Assembly: GCF_004000885.1 (NCBI RefSeq)
Contig: NZ_BIMC01000011.1
Span: 124,001-188,000 of the forward strand
DNA from: Paenibacillus glucanolyticus NBRC 15330
GTDB taxonomy: Bacteria; Bacillota; Bacilli; Paenibacillales; Paenibacillaceae
Length of the DNA stretch: 64,000 nt
Reading direction: 5' to 3'
Shown: positions 8,484-17,830 of the stretch, piece by piece
How the letters are laid out: each line of letters begins with the position of its first letter
Position numbering within the stretch: the first letter of the stretch is position 1
Notes under the pieces: generated by a model
Seen by the model: the letters and a program-made list of their open reading frames with translations, nothing else
Database searches by the model: none
What the model was told of the DNA's origin: nothing
Made by a program: the position numbers and the translations under genes

Positions 8484-9239
8484 ATGGAATCCATCATACA
8501 AATTGAGAAACTAAACCTTTATTATGACACGTACCACGCCCTGAAAAATGTAGATCTGGACATTCCGGAGAAAACCGTGACGGCATTCATCGGACCGTCC
8601 GGCTGCGGTAAATCCACTCTGCTGCGTACGTTGAACCGGATGAACGATATGATTCCCTCCACCCGGATTGAAGGCAGCGTGCAAATTGGCGGGACGGAAA
8701 TTTACAGCGAAGAGGTTCACGTTGAAGCATTGCGCAAACAGGTAGGCATGGTATTTCAGCAGCCGAATCCGTTTCCTAAATCAATCTATGATAACATCGC
8801 GTACGGGCCGCGTCTGCATGGCATCCGCAACAAAGCCCAGCTAGATCAAATCGTGGAACAGAGCCTGAAACAAGCCGTTCTGTGGGATGAGGTCAAAGAT
8901 TATCTCAAGCGCTCGGCTTTGAGCCTCTCTGGCGGCCAGCAGCAGCGTCTGTGCATTGCCCGGGCGCTTGCCGTGCAACCGGATATTCTGCTGATGGACG
9001 AAGCAACATCGGCGCTTGACCCGATCTCAACGCTGAAGATTGAAGAGCTGGTACAAGAGCTGAAGAGCAACTACACCATTGTCATGGTAACGCACAACAT
9101 GCACCAGGCTGCCCGTGTATCCGGGCAGACGGTATTTTTCCTGAATGGTGAAGTGGTAGAATCCGCAAACACCGATACACTGTTTTCTACACCATCCGAT
9201 GCGCGTACCGAGGACTATATTTCGGGCCGCTTCGGGTAA
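8484..9239 (+). CDS. pstB: Phosphate ABC transporter ATP-binding protein PstB
   Basis: A 251-residue ABC ATPase that powers phosphate import. Walker A is GPSGCGKST, the signature is LSGGQQQR and Walker B is [15 protein letters not shown] of the switch follows in MVTHNMHQA. The ATG at 8484 is the first start after an in-frame stop at 8478, yet the AAGGAG site at 8465-8470 is 13 nt away and is better placed for a 13-codon overlapping reading frame starting at 8473. That may dampen or couple PstB translation. The protein is of ordinary length for the family. Confidence 0.95.
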   Translation: MESIIQIEKLNLYYDTYHALKNVDLDIPEKTVTAFIGPSGCGKSTLLRTLNRMNDMIPSTRIEGSVQIGGTEIYSEEVHVEALRKQVGMVFQQPNPFPKSIYDNIAYGPRLHGIRNKAQLDQIVEQSLKQAVLWDEVKDYLKRSALSLSGGQQQRLCIARALAVQPDILLMDEATSALDPISTLKIEELVQELKSNYTIVMVTHNMHQAARVSGQTVFFLNGEVVESANTDTLFSTPSDARTEDYISGRFG

Positions 9240-9292
9240 TGATTCAATATCGAAATGATCTTTCTTAAAAGCAGATAGGAGGAGCGTCACAC

Positions 9293-9952
9293 ATGATCCG
9301 GAGAATTGAGTTTGATCAGCAGCTTAATGAGCTGAAGACCCTGCTGCAGGATATGGGCAAACATATGGAGGAAGCTCTGGCCAGCAGTGTACAGTCTCTC
9401 CAGACCTTGGATACGGAGAAAGCACAGGCCGTTATCAAGAACGATGCGCAGTTAAACACCATGGAAGAGCAGATCATGGAGATTGGCTCCCGCTTAATTG
9501 TAACCCAGCAGCCTGTGGCGAAGGATTTGCGCCGGATTTTGGTGGCCTTCCGCATTGCAAGCGATTTGGAGCGTATGGGCGATTTGGCTCGAGACGTTGC
9601 CAAGGTTACGATCCGCCTTCAAGGACAGAAGCTGATTAAGCCGCTCGTGGATCTTCCACGGATGTCGGATTTGGTGAGGGCGATGGTTTCAGAATCGATC
9701 GAATCCTATCTAACCGAAAACACAGATCTGGCTTATAAAATGGCTCAGGACGATGATCAGGTTGATCATCTATACAGCGTCATTCTGCAGGACCTCTATG
9801 CGCATCTGACTTCTGATCCGGATTCGGCCAATCAAGCCATGCTGCTGATCATGGTGGGGCGCTACATCGAACGGATTGCCGACCATGCAACCAATATCGG
9901 CGAGAGTACCGTATATCTCGTTACAGGGCATCGTCCTGACCTCAATCAATAA
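9293..9952 (+). CDS. phoU: Phosphate signalling protein PhoU
   Basis: A 219-residue all-helical protein made of two similar three-helix bundles with the family metal-binding acidic patterns (ERMGDLARDVAKV near 87-99 and ERIADHATNIGE near 192-203). PhoU links Pst transporter activity to the PhoR-type kinase and holds it off when phosphate is plentiful. The ATG follows AGGAGGAGCGTCACAC. It is last in the pst operon and is followed by a strong terminator. Confidence 0.95.
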   Translation: MIRRIEFDQQLNELKTLLQDMGKHMEEALASSVQSLQTLDTEKAQAVIKNDAQLNTMEEQIMEIGSRLIVTQQPVAKDLRRILVAFRIASDLERMGDLARDVAKVTIRLQGQKLIKPLVDLPRMSDLVRAMVSESIESYLTENTDLAYKMAQDDDQVDHLYSVILQDLYAHLTSDPDSANQAMLLIMVGRYIERIADHATNIGESTVYLVTGHRPDLNQ

Positions 9953-9966
9953 GCGCGATTACAGGG

Positions 9967-9994
9967 AAACGCTGGCGAAAGCCGGCGTTTTTTT
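9967..9994 (+). terminator. Terminator after phoU
   Basis: AAACGCTGGC, a GAAA tetraloop and GCCGGCGTTT are followed by TTTT. It ends the pst-phoU operon. Confidence 0.9.
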
Positions 9995-10096
9995 GCGTGA
10001 AATCTTGAATTCACCGTTAATCGAACGGATTGTTCGGAATTAGCGGTAACCTATGTTATCATGTGGGAAGGAAGTAATATTGGTGTGAGGTGTTCT

Positions 10097-12757
10097 ATGG
10101 ACAAGCTGATTCTAATTGATGGAAATAATATCATTTACCGTGCATTCTTTGCAATGCCGCCGCTTACGAATGCAAGCGGGCAGCAGACGAATGCGGTTTA
10201 CGGTTTTACCACCATGCTGCTTCGGGTGATTGAAGAGCATAAACCGACACATATGATGGTAGCTTTTGATGCTGGCAAGGAAACGTTCCGGCATGCGGAT
10301 TATCAGGATTACAAGGGTGGACGTCAGAAGACACCGCCTGAGCTGTCGGGACAATTCCCGCTGCTTAAAGAGCTGCTTAAGGGCTTGGGTGTCCCCCAAT
10401 TTGAAATCGGCGGTTATGAGGCGGATGACATCATCGGCACCATTACCCGTCAGGCTGATGAAGCTGGCCGTAAAGTGATGGTTGTATCGGGAGATAAGGA
10501 CATGCTTCAACTGGCTTCGGAGCATACAACGATTGCCATGGTCCGCAAGGGTGTTACAGATATCGAGTATTATGGACCGGAGCAGATCAAGGAGCGTTAC
10601 GATCTGACCCCTGAACAGATTATCGATTTAAAAGGGCTTATGGGCGATGCTTCCGATAACATACCAGGGGTTCCAGGCGTGGGCGAGAAAACAGCGCTGA
10701 AGCTGCTGCATGAATTCGGCTCGGTAGAGGCTGTGATCTCGCGGACCGATGAGCTCAAGGGCAAGATGAAGGAGAAAATTGAAGAGCATGCGGATTCCGC
10801 CATTCTCAGTAAGAAGCTGGCTACGATCTTCCGCGAGGTTCCGCTGGAGCAGTCGCTCGATGATATGGCGTTTGCAGGCTTGAATGAGGAAACGGCCGGA
10901 CCTGCGCTGGCGAAGCTGGAGTTCAAATCCCTGATTGAAAGGCTGAACCTGAGCACGAGCGGGATCAGCGGTGATGCAGCGGAGGCGAAGCCGGAAGCGA
11001 AGATTGATGTGGCAATTGTAGGCACGAAGGAGCTAGCCGGCGTTGCTGACATTCTTGAACACGTGACTATGCTGCATGTCGAGACGCACGGAGACAATCC
11101 CCATCATGCAGAGGTGATCGGGATTGCGCTGGCAACAGCGGAACGGCAGTACTATATTCCGTTTGACGTTCTGAAGTCGGAGGAGGCGGAGCCTGTCCGT
11201 GCTTGGCTTGCTGATAGTGAAATCCAAAAACGCGGTTATGATTTGCATCGGATTGATCTGGCGCTCCACTGGCAGGGCATTGCTTTTGCAGGGGCGGCAT
11301 TTGATGTCCATCTGGCGGCCTACCTGCTGGATCCGACGGAATCAAATCAGAGCCTCAGCGGGCTGGCTTCCAAATACGGGCTCGCGTATCTTCAAGCCGA
11401 TGAGGATGTGTTTGGTAAAGGGGCAAAATACAAGGTTCCCGAGCTGGAGAAGCTTAGCGAACATATGGCTAGAAAATGTTTGGCCGTCACGGAGCTTGTC
11501 CCGGTACAGGAGAAGGAGCTGGCAGCAAATGAAATGCTTCCTCTCTTCCATGATCTGGAGATGCCGCTTTCCCGCATTCTTGCCGATATGGAGAAGCAGG
11601 GGATTGCCGTGAATGCGGAAGCTCTGAAGGAGTTGGGGCGTGAGTTCGAGGGGCAGATCGACAAACTCGTTAAAGAGATTTACGAGATTGCCGGAACAGA
11701 ATTCAACCTGAATTCGCCTAAACAGCTGGGAGAAATACTGTTTGTCAAATTGGAGCTGCCGGTCATCAAGAAGACCAAAACCGGTTATTCCACCGATGCT
11801 GAAGTGCTGGAGAAGCTGGCGCCTTATCATGATATCGTTCGCCTGATCCTGCAGTATCGTACCCTGGCTAAACTGCAATCTACTTATGTGGAAGGCCTTC
11901 TGAAGGAAATCTCGGCACAGACCGGGAAAGTACACACATATTACCGTCAGACAATAGCTGCGACGGGCCGTCTGAGCAGCCAATATCCAAATTTGCAGAA
12001 CATTCCGATCCGTCTGGAGGAAGGGCGCAAGCTGCGTAAAGTTTTTGTGCCGTCGGAGCCCGGCTGGAGCATTCTGGCTGCCGACTATTCCCAGATCGAG
12101 CTTCGTGTGCTTGCGCATATTTCGGATGATGAGCGGCTGAAGGAAGCCTTTGTTCAAGATATGGACATTCACACCAAGACTGCGATGGATGTGTTTGGAG
12201 TCGGCGTGGATGAGGTGGATTCAAATATGCGCCGATCCGCCAAGGCGGTTAACTTCGGGATTGTCTATGGCATTAGCGACTACGGCTTGTCCCAGAACCT
12301 GAACATTACCCGGAAGGAAGCTGCGGCGTTTATCGACCAGTATTTCGAGGTGTTTCAGGGCGTACGCCGCTATATGGACGTGATCGTCAAGCAGGCGAAG
12401 CAGGACGGTTATGTGAAGACGCTGCTGGAACGCCGACGTTATTTGCCGGAGATCAACGCCAGCAACTTCAACCTGCGCTCTTTCGCGGAGCGTACGGCGA
12501 TGAATACGCCGATACAGGGAACCGCGGCGGACATTATCAAGCTTGCCATGGTCCATATGGACAAAGCGCTGCATGAACGCCAATTGAAGAGCCGCATGCT
12601 GCTTCAGGTACACGATGAATTGGTGTTTGAGGTGCCGGAGGATGAGCTGGAGGTCATGAAGGAATTGGTTCCGGAAGTCATGAGTCATGCATTGAAGCTG
12701 TCGGTACCGCTGAAATCGGAAGTCAGCTACGGAGAGAACTGGTACGAAGCGAAGTAG
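10097..12757 (+). CDS. polA: DNA polymerase I
   Basis: An 886-residue repair and Okazaki-fragment polymerase. Residues 1-290 are the 5' nuclease (YEADDIIGT, SGDKDMLQL, GDASDNIPGVPG). About 300-470 is a 3'-5' exonuclease-like fold whose catalytic acidic motif is not kept (HVETHG where active enzymes have D-x-E), so it is likely inactive, as in Bacillus-type Pol I. About 480-886 is the polymerase: motif A DYSQIELRVLAHIS, motif B RRSAKAVNFGIVYG, motif C QVHDELVFEV. The open frame reaches back to 10061, but ATG at 10097 after GTGAGGTG gives the usual MDKLILIDGNN start. It heads a repair cluster with mutM and coaE. Confidence 0.97.
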   Translation: MDKLILIDGNNIIYRAFFAMPPLTNASGQQTNAVYGFTTMLLRVIEEHKPTHMMVAFDAGKETFRHADYQDYKGGRQKTPPELSGQFPLLKELLKGLGVPQFEIGGYEADDIIGTITRQADEAGRKVMVVSGDKDMLQLASEHTTIAMVRKGVTDIEYYGPEQIKERYDLTPEQIIDLKGLMGDASDNIPGVPGVGEKTALKLLHEFGSVEAVISRTDELKGKMKEKIEEHADSAILSKKLATIFREVPLEQSLDDMAFAGLNEETAGPALAKLEFKSLIERLNLSTSGISGDAAEAKPEAKIDVAIVGTKELAGVADILEHVTMLHVETHGDNPHHAEVIGIALATAERQYYIPFDVLKSEEAEPVRAWLADSEIQKRGYDLHRIDLALHWQGIAFAGAAFDVHLAAYLLDPTESNQSLSGLASKYGLAYLQADEDVFGKGAKYKVPELEKLSEHMARKCLAVTELVPVQEKELAANEMLPLFHDLEMPLSRILADMEKQGIAVNAEALKELGREFEGQIDKLVKEIYEIAGTEFNLNSPKQLGEILFVKLELPVIKKTKTGYSTDAEVLEKLAPYHDIVRLILQYRTLAKLQSTYVEGLLKEISAQTGKVHTYYRQTIAATGRLSSQYPNLQNIPIRLEEGRKLRKVFVPSEPGWSILAADYSQIELRVLAHISDDERLKEAFVQDMDIHTKTAMDVFGVGVDEVDSNMRRSAKAVNFGIVYGISDYGLSQNLNITRKEAAAFIDQYFEVFQGVRRYMDVIVKQAKQDGYVKTLLERRRYLPEINASNFNLRSFAERTAMNTPIQGTAADIIKLAMVHMDKALHERQLKSRMLLQVHDELVFEVPEDELEVMKELVPEVMSHALKLSVPLKSEVSYGENWYEAK

Positions 12758-12923
12758 ATGTGCTGCAGGCTCTGCCTCGCAGGCAGCTTGCTTACAGATG
12801 ATGGGACGTTTCTAAGGGATCATGGCGTGAAGAGGGGGCTGATTATGCACCATACCTTTCCACAAAACCATGGTCCCGCTGTGTCCCAACTTCCGGTATA
12901 ATGGTACATGAGGTGAAGTCATT

Positions 12924-13760
12924 ATGCCGGAATTGCCGGAAGTAGAAACCGTTAAACGAACACTTAACCAATTGATTAAAGGTAAGCACATAGATCAAGT
13001 TTCCGTACATTTGCCGCGGATTATTCAACGTCCCGACGATGCCGAGGCGTTTGCGTTTATGCTGAAGGATCACACCGTGCAAGGGGTGGAGCGCCGAGGC
13101 AAATTTTTGCGGATACTGCTGGACGGGCTGGTCCTCGTTTCCCATCTTCGGATGGAAGGCCGATATGGATTATATAGGGCCGAGGAACCTGTAGAGAAGC
13201 ATACCCATGTCATATTCCATTTCTCGGATGGCACAGAGCTGCGTTATAAGGACGTGCGCCAATTCGGTACGATGCATCTGTTTGCGCCCGGGGAAGAATT
13301 CAAGCATGCTCCCCTTGCCAAATTAGGCTACGAGCCGCTTGATGACACATTTACGTTAGGAACCTTCAAGCAGGTCATTGGCAGCAAAAAAACAAAGATC
13401 AAGGCTGTGCTGCTGAACCAGGCATATGTGGTCGGAATCGGCAATATATATGTCGATGAGGCTTTGTTCCGGGCCAAGATTCATCCGGAGCGCAGCGCGA
13501 ACAGCTTGAAGGATGCGGAGCTGAAGCGATTGTACCATGCCATTGTGGATACATTGTCCGAGGCCGTAAACGCTGGGGGCTCCTCTATTAAATCCTACGT
13601 CAACGGACAGGGCGAGATGGGCATGTTCCAGCACAGCCATCAGATTTATGGGCGTAAGGACAAGCCGTGCCATGCTTGCGGTGGTCCGGTTCATAAGATG
13701 GTTGTTGGTGGACGCGGGACCCATTATTGCCCGAAATGTCAACCGGTCCAGAAGCAATAA
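12924..13760 (+). CDS. mutM: Formamidopyrimidine-DNA glycosylase (MutM/Fpg)
   Basis: A 278-residue base-excision enzyme that removes 8-oxoguanine and formamidopyrimidines and nicks the DNA. The N-terminal MPELPEVETV supplies the catalytic proline (after Met removal) and Glu; Lys in RRGKFLRILL is the conserved catalytic-site lysine. The H2TH region contains GIGNIYVDEALF, and the C-terminal zinc finger is CHACG...CPKC. ATG at 12924 follows GAGGTGAAG. Placement after polA is typical of Bacilli. Confidence 0.97.
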   Translation: MPELPEVETVKRTLNQLIKGKHIDQVSVHLPRIIQRPDDAEAFAFMLKDHTVQGVERRGKFLRILLDGLVLVSHLRMEGRYGLYRAEEPVEKHTHVIFHFSDGTELRYKDVRQFGTMHLFAPGEEFKHAPLAKLGYEPLDDTFTLGTFKQVIGSKKTKIKAVLLNQAYVVGIGNIYVDEALFRAKIHPERSANSLKDAELKRLYHAIVDTLSEAVNAGGSSIKSYVNGQGEMGMFQHSHQIYGRKDKPCHACGGPVHKMVVGGRGTHYCPKCQPVQKQ

Positions 13761-13881
13761 AATATAGGCGTGCACCCATTCCCCTTCTCACACATATAAT
13801 GTGGAACATATGTGGAGCGCATGGAGCTGCTCTCTTTATGAATGAGCAGCTGTCTATGGCGCTTTCGGAGGAGGGAAAAGG

Positions 13882-14625
13882 GTGCTCAATCATATTTTCT
13901 CGTCTGCGCTGCTGGCCATGGCATTAAGTCTGGACGGTTTTGGAGCGGGTGTTACATACGGTCTGCGCAAAACAAGGATACCGCTATTGTCTGTATTAAT
14001 CATCTCGCTATGCTCCGGACTGGTGCTAGGCGTCTCCATGCAGGCGGGTGCTCTGTTACAGCGGTTCTTATCCCCATCTGTGGCATCCGTTATCGGAGCT
14101 GCCATTTTGATTCTGCTGGGTTTGTGGTCCCTCTATCAGCAAGTCCGCAGAAGAAGCGAGTCTGAAGCGCAGCCGGTTTCTGCTTCGGGGATTTCCGAAT
14201 CCCTTACGGAAGCCCAGGCTGCTTTAAATCAAAGGAAGTCCACCCACGGTGGGGCTGGCACAGCTGAACCAGAGGAGCTTCAGAAAGCTGTATTCTCTCT
14301 TGAGATTCCGAAGATCGGCGTTGTCATTCAAATTCTGCGCAGTCCGACAAAGGCGGATCTGGATGACTCCGGCAGCATCTCTCCCTGGGAGGCGATGTGG
14401 CTCGGGATTGCGTTATCGCTTGATGCGTTCGGAGCTGGACTTGGCGCAGCGATGCTGGGTTTTTCGCCGCTGGGTACGGCGGCTGTGGTTGCATTGTTTA
14501 GCGGGATATTCCTCGTTATGGGCATGAGGATCGGTTTACGTTTTGCTTCCAAGGGCGGAATGCGATTTATCTCTTATTTGCCCGCTTTTTTGTTAATCGT
14601 CATGGGTATAATGAAGCTGTTATGA
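13882..14625 (+). CDS. ytaF: Sporulation membrane protein YtaF (MntP-like fold)
   Basis: A 247-residue membrane protein with two halves of three helices. Each half carries an ALSLDGFGAG-type motif (residues about 12-21 and 173-182, the latter ALSLDAFGAGLG), the aspartate-containing repeat also found in MntP manganese exporters. A polar linker of about 80 residues lies between the halves. The start is GTG at 13882 after GGAGGAGGG. Placement between mutM and coaE matches the Bacillus order mutM-ytaF-coaE. The precise role in sporulation is not known. Confidence 0.88.
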   Translation: MLNHIFSSALLAMALSLDGFGAGVTYGLRKTRIPLLSVLIISLCSGLVLGVSMQAGALLQRFLSPSVASVIGAAILILLGLWSLYQQVRRRSESEAQPVSASGISESLTEAQAALNQRKSTHGGAGTAEPEELQKAVFSLEIPKIGVVIQILRSPTKADLDDSGSISPWEAMWLGIALSLDAFGAGLGAAMLGFSPLGTAAVVALFSGIFLVMGMRIGLRFASKGGMRFISYLPAFLLIVMGIMKLL

Positions 14626-14634
14626 GGTGAAGTC

Positions 14635-15234
14635 ATGAATATCGGTTTAACCGGAGGAATTGCAACAGGCAAAAGCACCGTGTCCTCTATGTTGGCCATG
14701 AAGGGAGCGCTTCTCGTCGATGCGGATATCATCGCCCGGGAAGTGATGCTCCCGGGTCATCCGGTGCTGGATGAAGTGACCGAACATTTTGGACAAGATA
14801 TCCTGTTTGAGGACGGTACCTTGAATCGAAAAAAACTCGGAGAAATCATATTTCATAATCCCGAGCAGAGAACGGCGCTGAATGGTATCACACATCCTGC
14901 GATACGGCAGGAAATCCGGGAACAGACGGAAGCGTACGAACGCCAGCATCCGGATCGGCTCGTGGTGGCCGATATTCCGCTGCTGCTGGAGGCGAGGGAG
15001 CAATATCCTTTTCTTGAGCAGATAGCGGTTGTCTATGTACCGCGAGAGCTGCAGCTTGAGCGTTTGATGAATCGTGATGCTCTTACCAGAGAAGCGGCAG
15101 AGGCACGTTTAAGCAGCCAGATGGATATCGAACAGAAGAAGTCGCTGGCGGATATTCTTATCGACAACAGCGGCTCACTAGTCGAGACACAGCTGCAGGT
15201 GGACAACCTGTGGCGCAGGATGGTTCAAATATGA
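14635..15234 (+). CDS. coaE: Dephospho-CoA kinase
   Basis: A 199-residue kinase that phosphorylates the 3'-hydroxyl of dephospho-CoA in the last step of coenzyme A synthesis. The P-loop is GGIATGKST near the N-terminus; DADIIAREV and the lid region (NRDALTREAAEARLSSQM) are typical. ATG follows GAGGTGAAGTC. The stop overlaps the start of the next gene as ATGA. Confidence 0.96.
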   Translation: MNIGLTGGIATGKSTVSSMLAMKGALLVDADIIAREVMLPGHPVLDEVTEHFGQDILFEDGTLNRKKLGEIIFHNPEQRTALNGITHPAIRQEIREQTEAYERQHPDRLVVADIPLLLEAREQYPFLEQIAVVYVPRELQLERLMNRDALTREAAEARLSSQMDIEQKKSLADILIDNSGSLVETQLQVDNLWRRMVQI

Positions 15235-15797
15235 AGTGGCTGCTTAAAAAAAGAGTGCTGCTTCTGCTGTTTGTTTCTTTTGTAGCGCTTCTGTTCCTGA
15301 GCTCCAACTGGATGACGCTCCTGTACCCGATCCATTATAAAGATGAGATCCGGAAGCATGCAGATTACTATGAGGTTGATCCATTCCTGGTGGCGTCCAT
15401 CATTCGGGTGGAAACCAATTTTAAGCCGGGCAAGGAGTCCAAGAAGGGCGCGCTTGGCATTATGCAGCTGATGCCGGATACGGCAAATTGGGCGATGGAA
15501 ATGGCCAAGCTGCCCTCGGTGAACCTCCTGAGCGTAAAGAATGAAGTGGACGCGAATATCCAGCTGGGCACCTGGTATATCCAGAGCCTGCACAAAGAGA
15601 TGGACGGCAATCCGATTGCCGCCATTGCAGCCTATAATGCCGGCCCCGGGAACGTCAAGAACTGGATCAACAAGGGTATGTGGGATGGAACCTATGAGAA
15701 TGTGAAGAGTATTCCCATTGGGGAAACCAGGCATTATGTACAGCGAGTAATTTATTATTATAATCAATATACGGACGTATATAAGGGCGGTTTTTAA
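15231..15797 (+). CDS. Lytic transglycosylase (SLT domain), membrane-anchored
   Basis: A 188-residue murein hydrolase. Residues about 8-28 form a signal anchor (LLLLFVSFVALLFLSS). The SLT catalytic fold follows, with the catalytic Glu in IIRVETNF, then GALGIMQLMPDTA and AAIAAYNAGPGNV, the usual goose-lysozyme-like motifs. It cleaves the glycan strand to 1,6-anhydro-muropeptides outside the membrane. The best start is ATG at 15231, which overlaps the coaE stop by ATGA; the frame stays open upstream to GTG at 15210. Confidence 0.92.
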   Translation: MKWLLKKRVLLLLFVSFVALLFLSSNWMTLLYPIHYKDEIRKHADYYEVDPFLVASIIRVETNFKPGKESKKGALGIMQLMPDTANWAMEMAKLPSVNLLSVKNEVDANIQLGTWYIQSLHKEMDGNPIAAIAAYNAGPGNVKNWINKGMWDGTYENVKSIPIGETRHYVQRVIYYYNQYTDVYKGGF

Positions 15798-15798
15798 T

Positions 15799-15824
15799 GA
15801 AAAAAGAGCGCTGGACAGGCTCTT
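15799..15824 (-). terminator. Terminator of the SASP gene
   Basis: Read on the minus strand, AAGAGC, a 9-nt loop and GCTCTT are followed by TTTTC. It lies 40 bp after the SASP stop and just after the transglycosylase stop on the other strand. Confidence 0.7.
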
Positions 15825-15864
15825 ACATCGAGCCGCCAACACTCCTTTTTTAAGGAAGAATCAA

Positions 15865-16092
15865 TTATTGACCGGAGTATTGACCAGCCAATTGTTGCTC
15901 GGCCAGGGTTACAAGACGTTTTGTGATGTATCCCCCGATCGAACCGTTCTCGTAGGAAGTCATGTTACCTTGGTATCCGTCTTGTGGGATGGAGATACCA
16001 AGCTCTTGAGCTACCTCGTACTTCAATTGCTCAAGAGCAGCGTTTGCGCGAGGAACAACCAGGTTGTTGGAGTTGTTGTTGCTTTGTGCCAT
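15865..16092 (-). CDS. Alpha/beta-type small acid-soluble spore protein
   Basis: A 75-residue DNA-coating protein of the spore core that protects DNA from UV and heat. The family motif around the germination-protease cleavage site is visible (LEQLKYEVAQELG), followed by the second conserved helix (GGYITKRLVTLAEQQLAG). ATG at 16092 is preceded by AAGGAGGTGAAC on the minus strand. A CATAATA element (16123-16129, minus) about 35 bp upstream resembles a sigma-G -10 box; the -35 is unclear. It is transcribed alone and ends at its own terminator. Confidence 0.95.
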   Translation of the reverse strand: MAQSNNNSNNLVVPRANAALEQLKYEVAQELGISIPQDGYQGNMTSYENGSIGGYITKRLVTLAEQQLAGQYSGQ

Positions 16093-16240
16093 GTTAAGTT
16101 CACCTCCTTGAGTTGGTAAAAGTATTATGTCTCGGGTTTCGCATTTTCATAACATAAAAGACAAAAGTTTTGCTGGTAAATTTTTCTGAATGTAGTTACA
16201 GGTTAAATATGCGAAGAACAAAGGAAGTGAAGATGACTTT

Positions 16241-16714
16241 ATGAAATGTCCATATTGCAGTTATGCCGGAACGAAAGTGCTGGATTCCAGGCCGGCCAAC
16301 GAAAATAAATCCATCCGCCGCCGCAGGGAATGCGAGCAGTGCAGCAAAAGATTCACAACCTTTGAAATGGTGGAGGAAACGCCCCTGATTGTCGTTAAAA
16401 AGGATGGTAGCCGTGAAGAGTTTAGCCGGGAGAAGGTGCTTCGTGGCCTGATTCGGGCTTGCGAGAAGCGTCCGGTATCCGTCGACCAGCTGGATATGAT
16501 TGTGTCGGATGTGGAGAAAGCACTGCGCAATACCGCAGCAGCCGAGGTGGAGAGCCGCCAAATCGGCGAGCTGCTGATGGAACGGTTATATCCCGTGGAT
16601 GAGGTAGCTTATGTCCGATTTGCGTCCGTGTATCGGCAGTTCAAGGATATCAATATGTTTATGAAGGAATTGAAAAGCCTGCTGTCCAAGGATACGGACG
16701 TACAGGAGCTGTAA
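16241..16714 (+). CDS. nrdR: Transcriptional repressor NrdR
   Basis: A 157-residue repressor of ribonucleotide reductase genes. The N-terminal zinc ribbon is CPYC...CEQC (residues 3-6 and 32-35), then an ATP-cone domain from about 49 to 139 that senses ATP/dATP. It is of full family length. ATG at 16241 follows AAGGAAGTGA at a rather long spacing of 11 nt. No nrd gene lies nearby. Confidence 0.96.
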   Translation: MKCPYCSYAGTKVLDSRPANENKSIRRRRECEQCSKRFTTFEMVEETPLIVVKKDGSREEFSREKVLRGLIRACEKRPVSVDQLDMIVSDVEKALRNTAAAEVESRQIGELLMERLYPVDEVAYVRFASVYRQFKDINMFMKELKSLLSKDTDVQEL

Positions 16715-16846
16715 GAGCGTCGTGGTTTTTTAGGGAGACGGGTACTATACCGATGTTAGGATGGCTCCGCAGCCTCATCATGATAAGTGACATTATATAG
16801 AGAGTAAAAGAAGTACAGCTTGTCTTCATAAAATGCCAAAAAAATG

Positions 16847-16875
16847 TTGACAGGCCTGCTGATATTTTATATGAT
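16847..16875 (+). promoter_or_regulatory. Sigma-A promoter of tRNA-Ala
   Basis: TTGACA at 16847 and TATGAT at 16870 are separated by 17 bp. The tRNA starts 15 bp after the -10 box. Confidence 0.8.
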
Positions 16876-16890
16876 ATAGAAGTCGCTTAC

Positions 16891-16963
16891 GGGGCCTTAG
16901 CTCAGCTGGGAGAGCGCATCGCTGGCAGCGATGAGGTCAGGGGTTCGATCCCCCTAGGCTCCA
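16891..16963 (+). tRNA. tRNA-Ala (anticodon GGC)
   Basis: A 73-nt cloverleaf: acceptor GGGGCCT pairs with AGGCTCC and discriminator A; the D arm is AGCTCAGCTGGGAGAGC; the anticodon stem CATCG/CGATG holds loop CTGGCAG with anticodon GGC; the T arm is around GGTTCGATCC. The CCA is not encoded. The 3' end is a probable phage attachment site, because an integrase remnant lies next to it. Confidence 0.95.
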
Positions 16964-16971
16964 TAACTAAA

Positions 16972-17017
16972 AAGAACCCGCTAAACACAGGGATTTTCGA
17001 GTGTTTGGCGGGTTCTT
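16972..17017 (+). terminator. Terminator-like hairpin after tRNA-Ala
   Basis: AAGAACCCGCTAAACAC pairs with GTGTTTGGCGGGTTCTT (one mismatch) around a 12-nt loop. The T run after it is short (TTCTTGCT), so efficiency is uncertain. Confidence 0.6.
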
Positions 17018-17242
17018 GCTATGCTTAGATATGATTTGAGCGCGTGGTCACACGTTTGGTCACACTAAGGATTTTTTTAATGCTATTTCATCTTTTGCGA
17101 GGCAAATAGGACTCCGCTCAGACCTTTATTTTATTTTTCTCGATCACAAACAATCGCCCTGTCCTCTTTTGGAGGCAGGGTGATTTACTTTTACTCCGTT
17201 CTAAATGCTCCGATGAAAGGCGGTCAGTAAGTTGAGGATGAA

Positions 17243-17614
17243 TTATTGAATCATGTTTAACGATTCAGAATCAAATTCTAACGAGCTACCCGTGTCGGCA
17301 GCGATTAAAACCTCCTTTTCTTTGCTCTCAAGTTGCGACCCGAAAATCATGTTGCCATACTGATGTGTGGTTTCCTTATGAATAGATGGTGAAATATGGA
17401 AATTAATGTCGAAGGTCACTCGAATGTCTGAATGCCCAGGGATTTCCTTTACAATCTTTGGGTTTGTATTACTACTAAGCATTAATGTGACCACGGTATG
17501 ACGAAGATCGTGAAACCAAATTTTAGGGACTTTCGCTTTCTTCGTCAAATCATAGAACGTTCGAAGCAAGTTGCGTGGATTTACAGGAGTGCCTAACTTC
17601 GTACACACAATCAA
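17243..17614 (-). pseudogene. Tyrosine-recombinase integrase, C-terminal remnant
   Basis: A 123-codon frame keeps only the end of a phage-type integrase: WFHDLRHTVVTLML holds the His-x-x-Arg-His catalytic box, and GHSDIRVTFDIN matches the GH-x-x-I...T region. The N-terminal arm-binding and core-binding domains and the first catalytic Arg are missing. The usual Tyr motif region is altered (FDINFHISPSIHKE). It points toward the tRNA-Ala, as integrases next to their attachment site do. Upstream the frame breaks near 17620-17660. Confidence 0.8.
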
Positions 17615-17669
17615 ATCATAGACTCTATAGTACGAGCCAGCGGAGCCGCAGCAAAATGCGCGGCTTATT

Positions 17670-17830
17670 TTAATCTCCTTCTGATAATTCCTTGTAGCGT
17701 TCCATTGTTATTTTTGCCTGCGACAGTACGTAATCCCTGACAGCTATCTTCGGAATTCGATAGCCCTTCATCTTTATCGCCTTGATTTCGCCACTATTTA
17801 GCAATTCATAGGCTTTGTTCCTCCCAATGT
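17670..17830 (-). pseudogene. Excisionase-like helix-turn-helix fragment
   Basis: Reading leftward from about 17830 to the TAA at 17670, about 53 codons give NKAYELLNSGEIKAIK, MKGYRIPKIAVRDYVLSQ and a charged tail. This is the back half of a HTH_17/excisionase domain, where the helix after the missing first part is normally GVSRNKAYELL. There is no start codon, and the left arm of the domain is replaced by the MFS fragment at 17831. The order excisionase then integrase towards a tRNA is that of a phage or ICE module. Confidence 0.65.

Noticed and set aside
11342..12172. Minus-strand 276-codon frame
   Set aside because: Lies wholly within polA in another frame; no ribosome site and composition of a shadow frame.
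17152..17184. Hairpin AATCGCCCTG...CAGGGTGATT as a separate gene's terminator
   Set aside because: Stem is good, but no T run on either strand and no gene end at a suitable distance except the integrase remnant; left unassigned.
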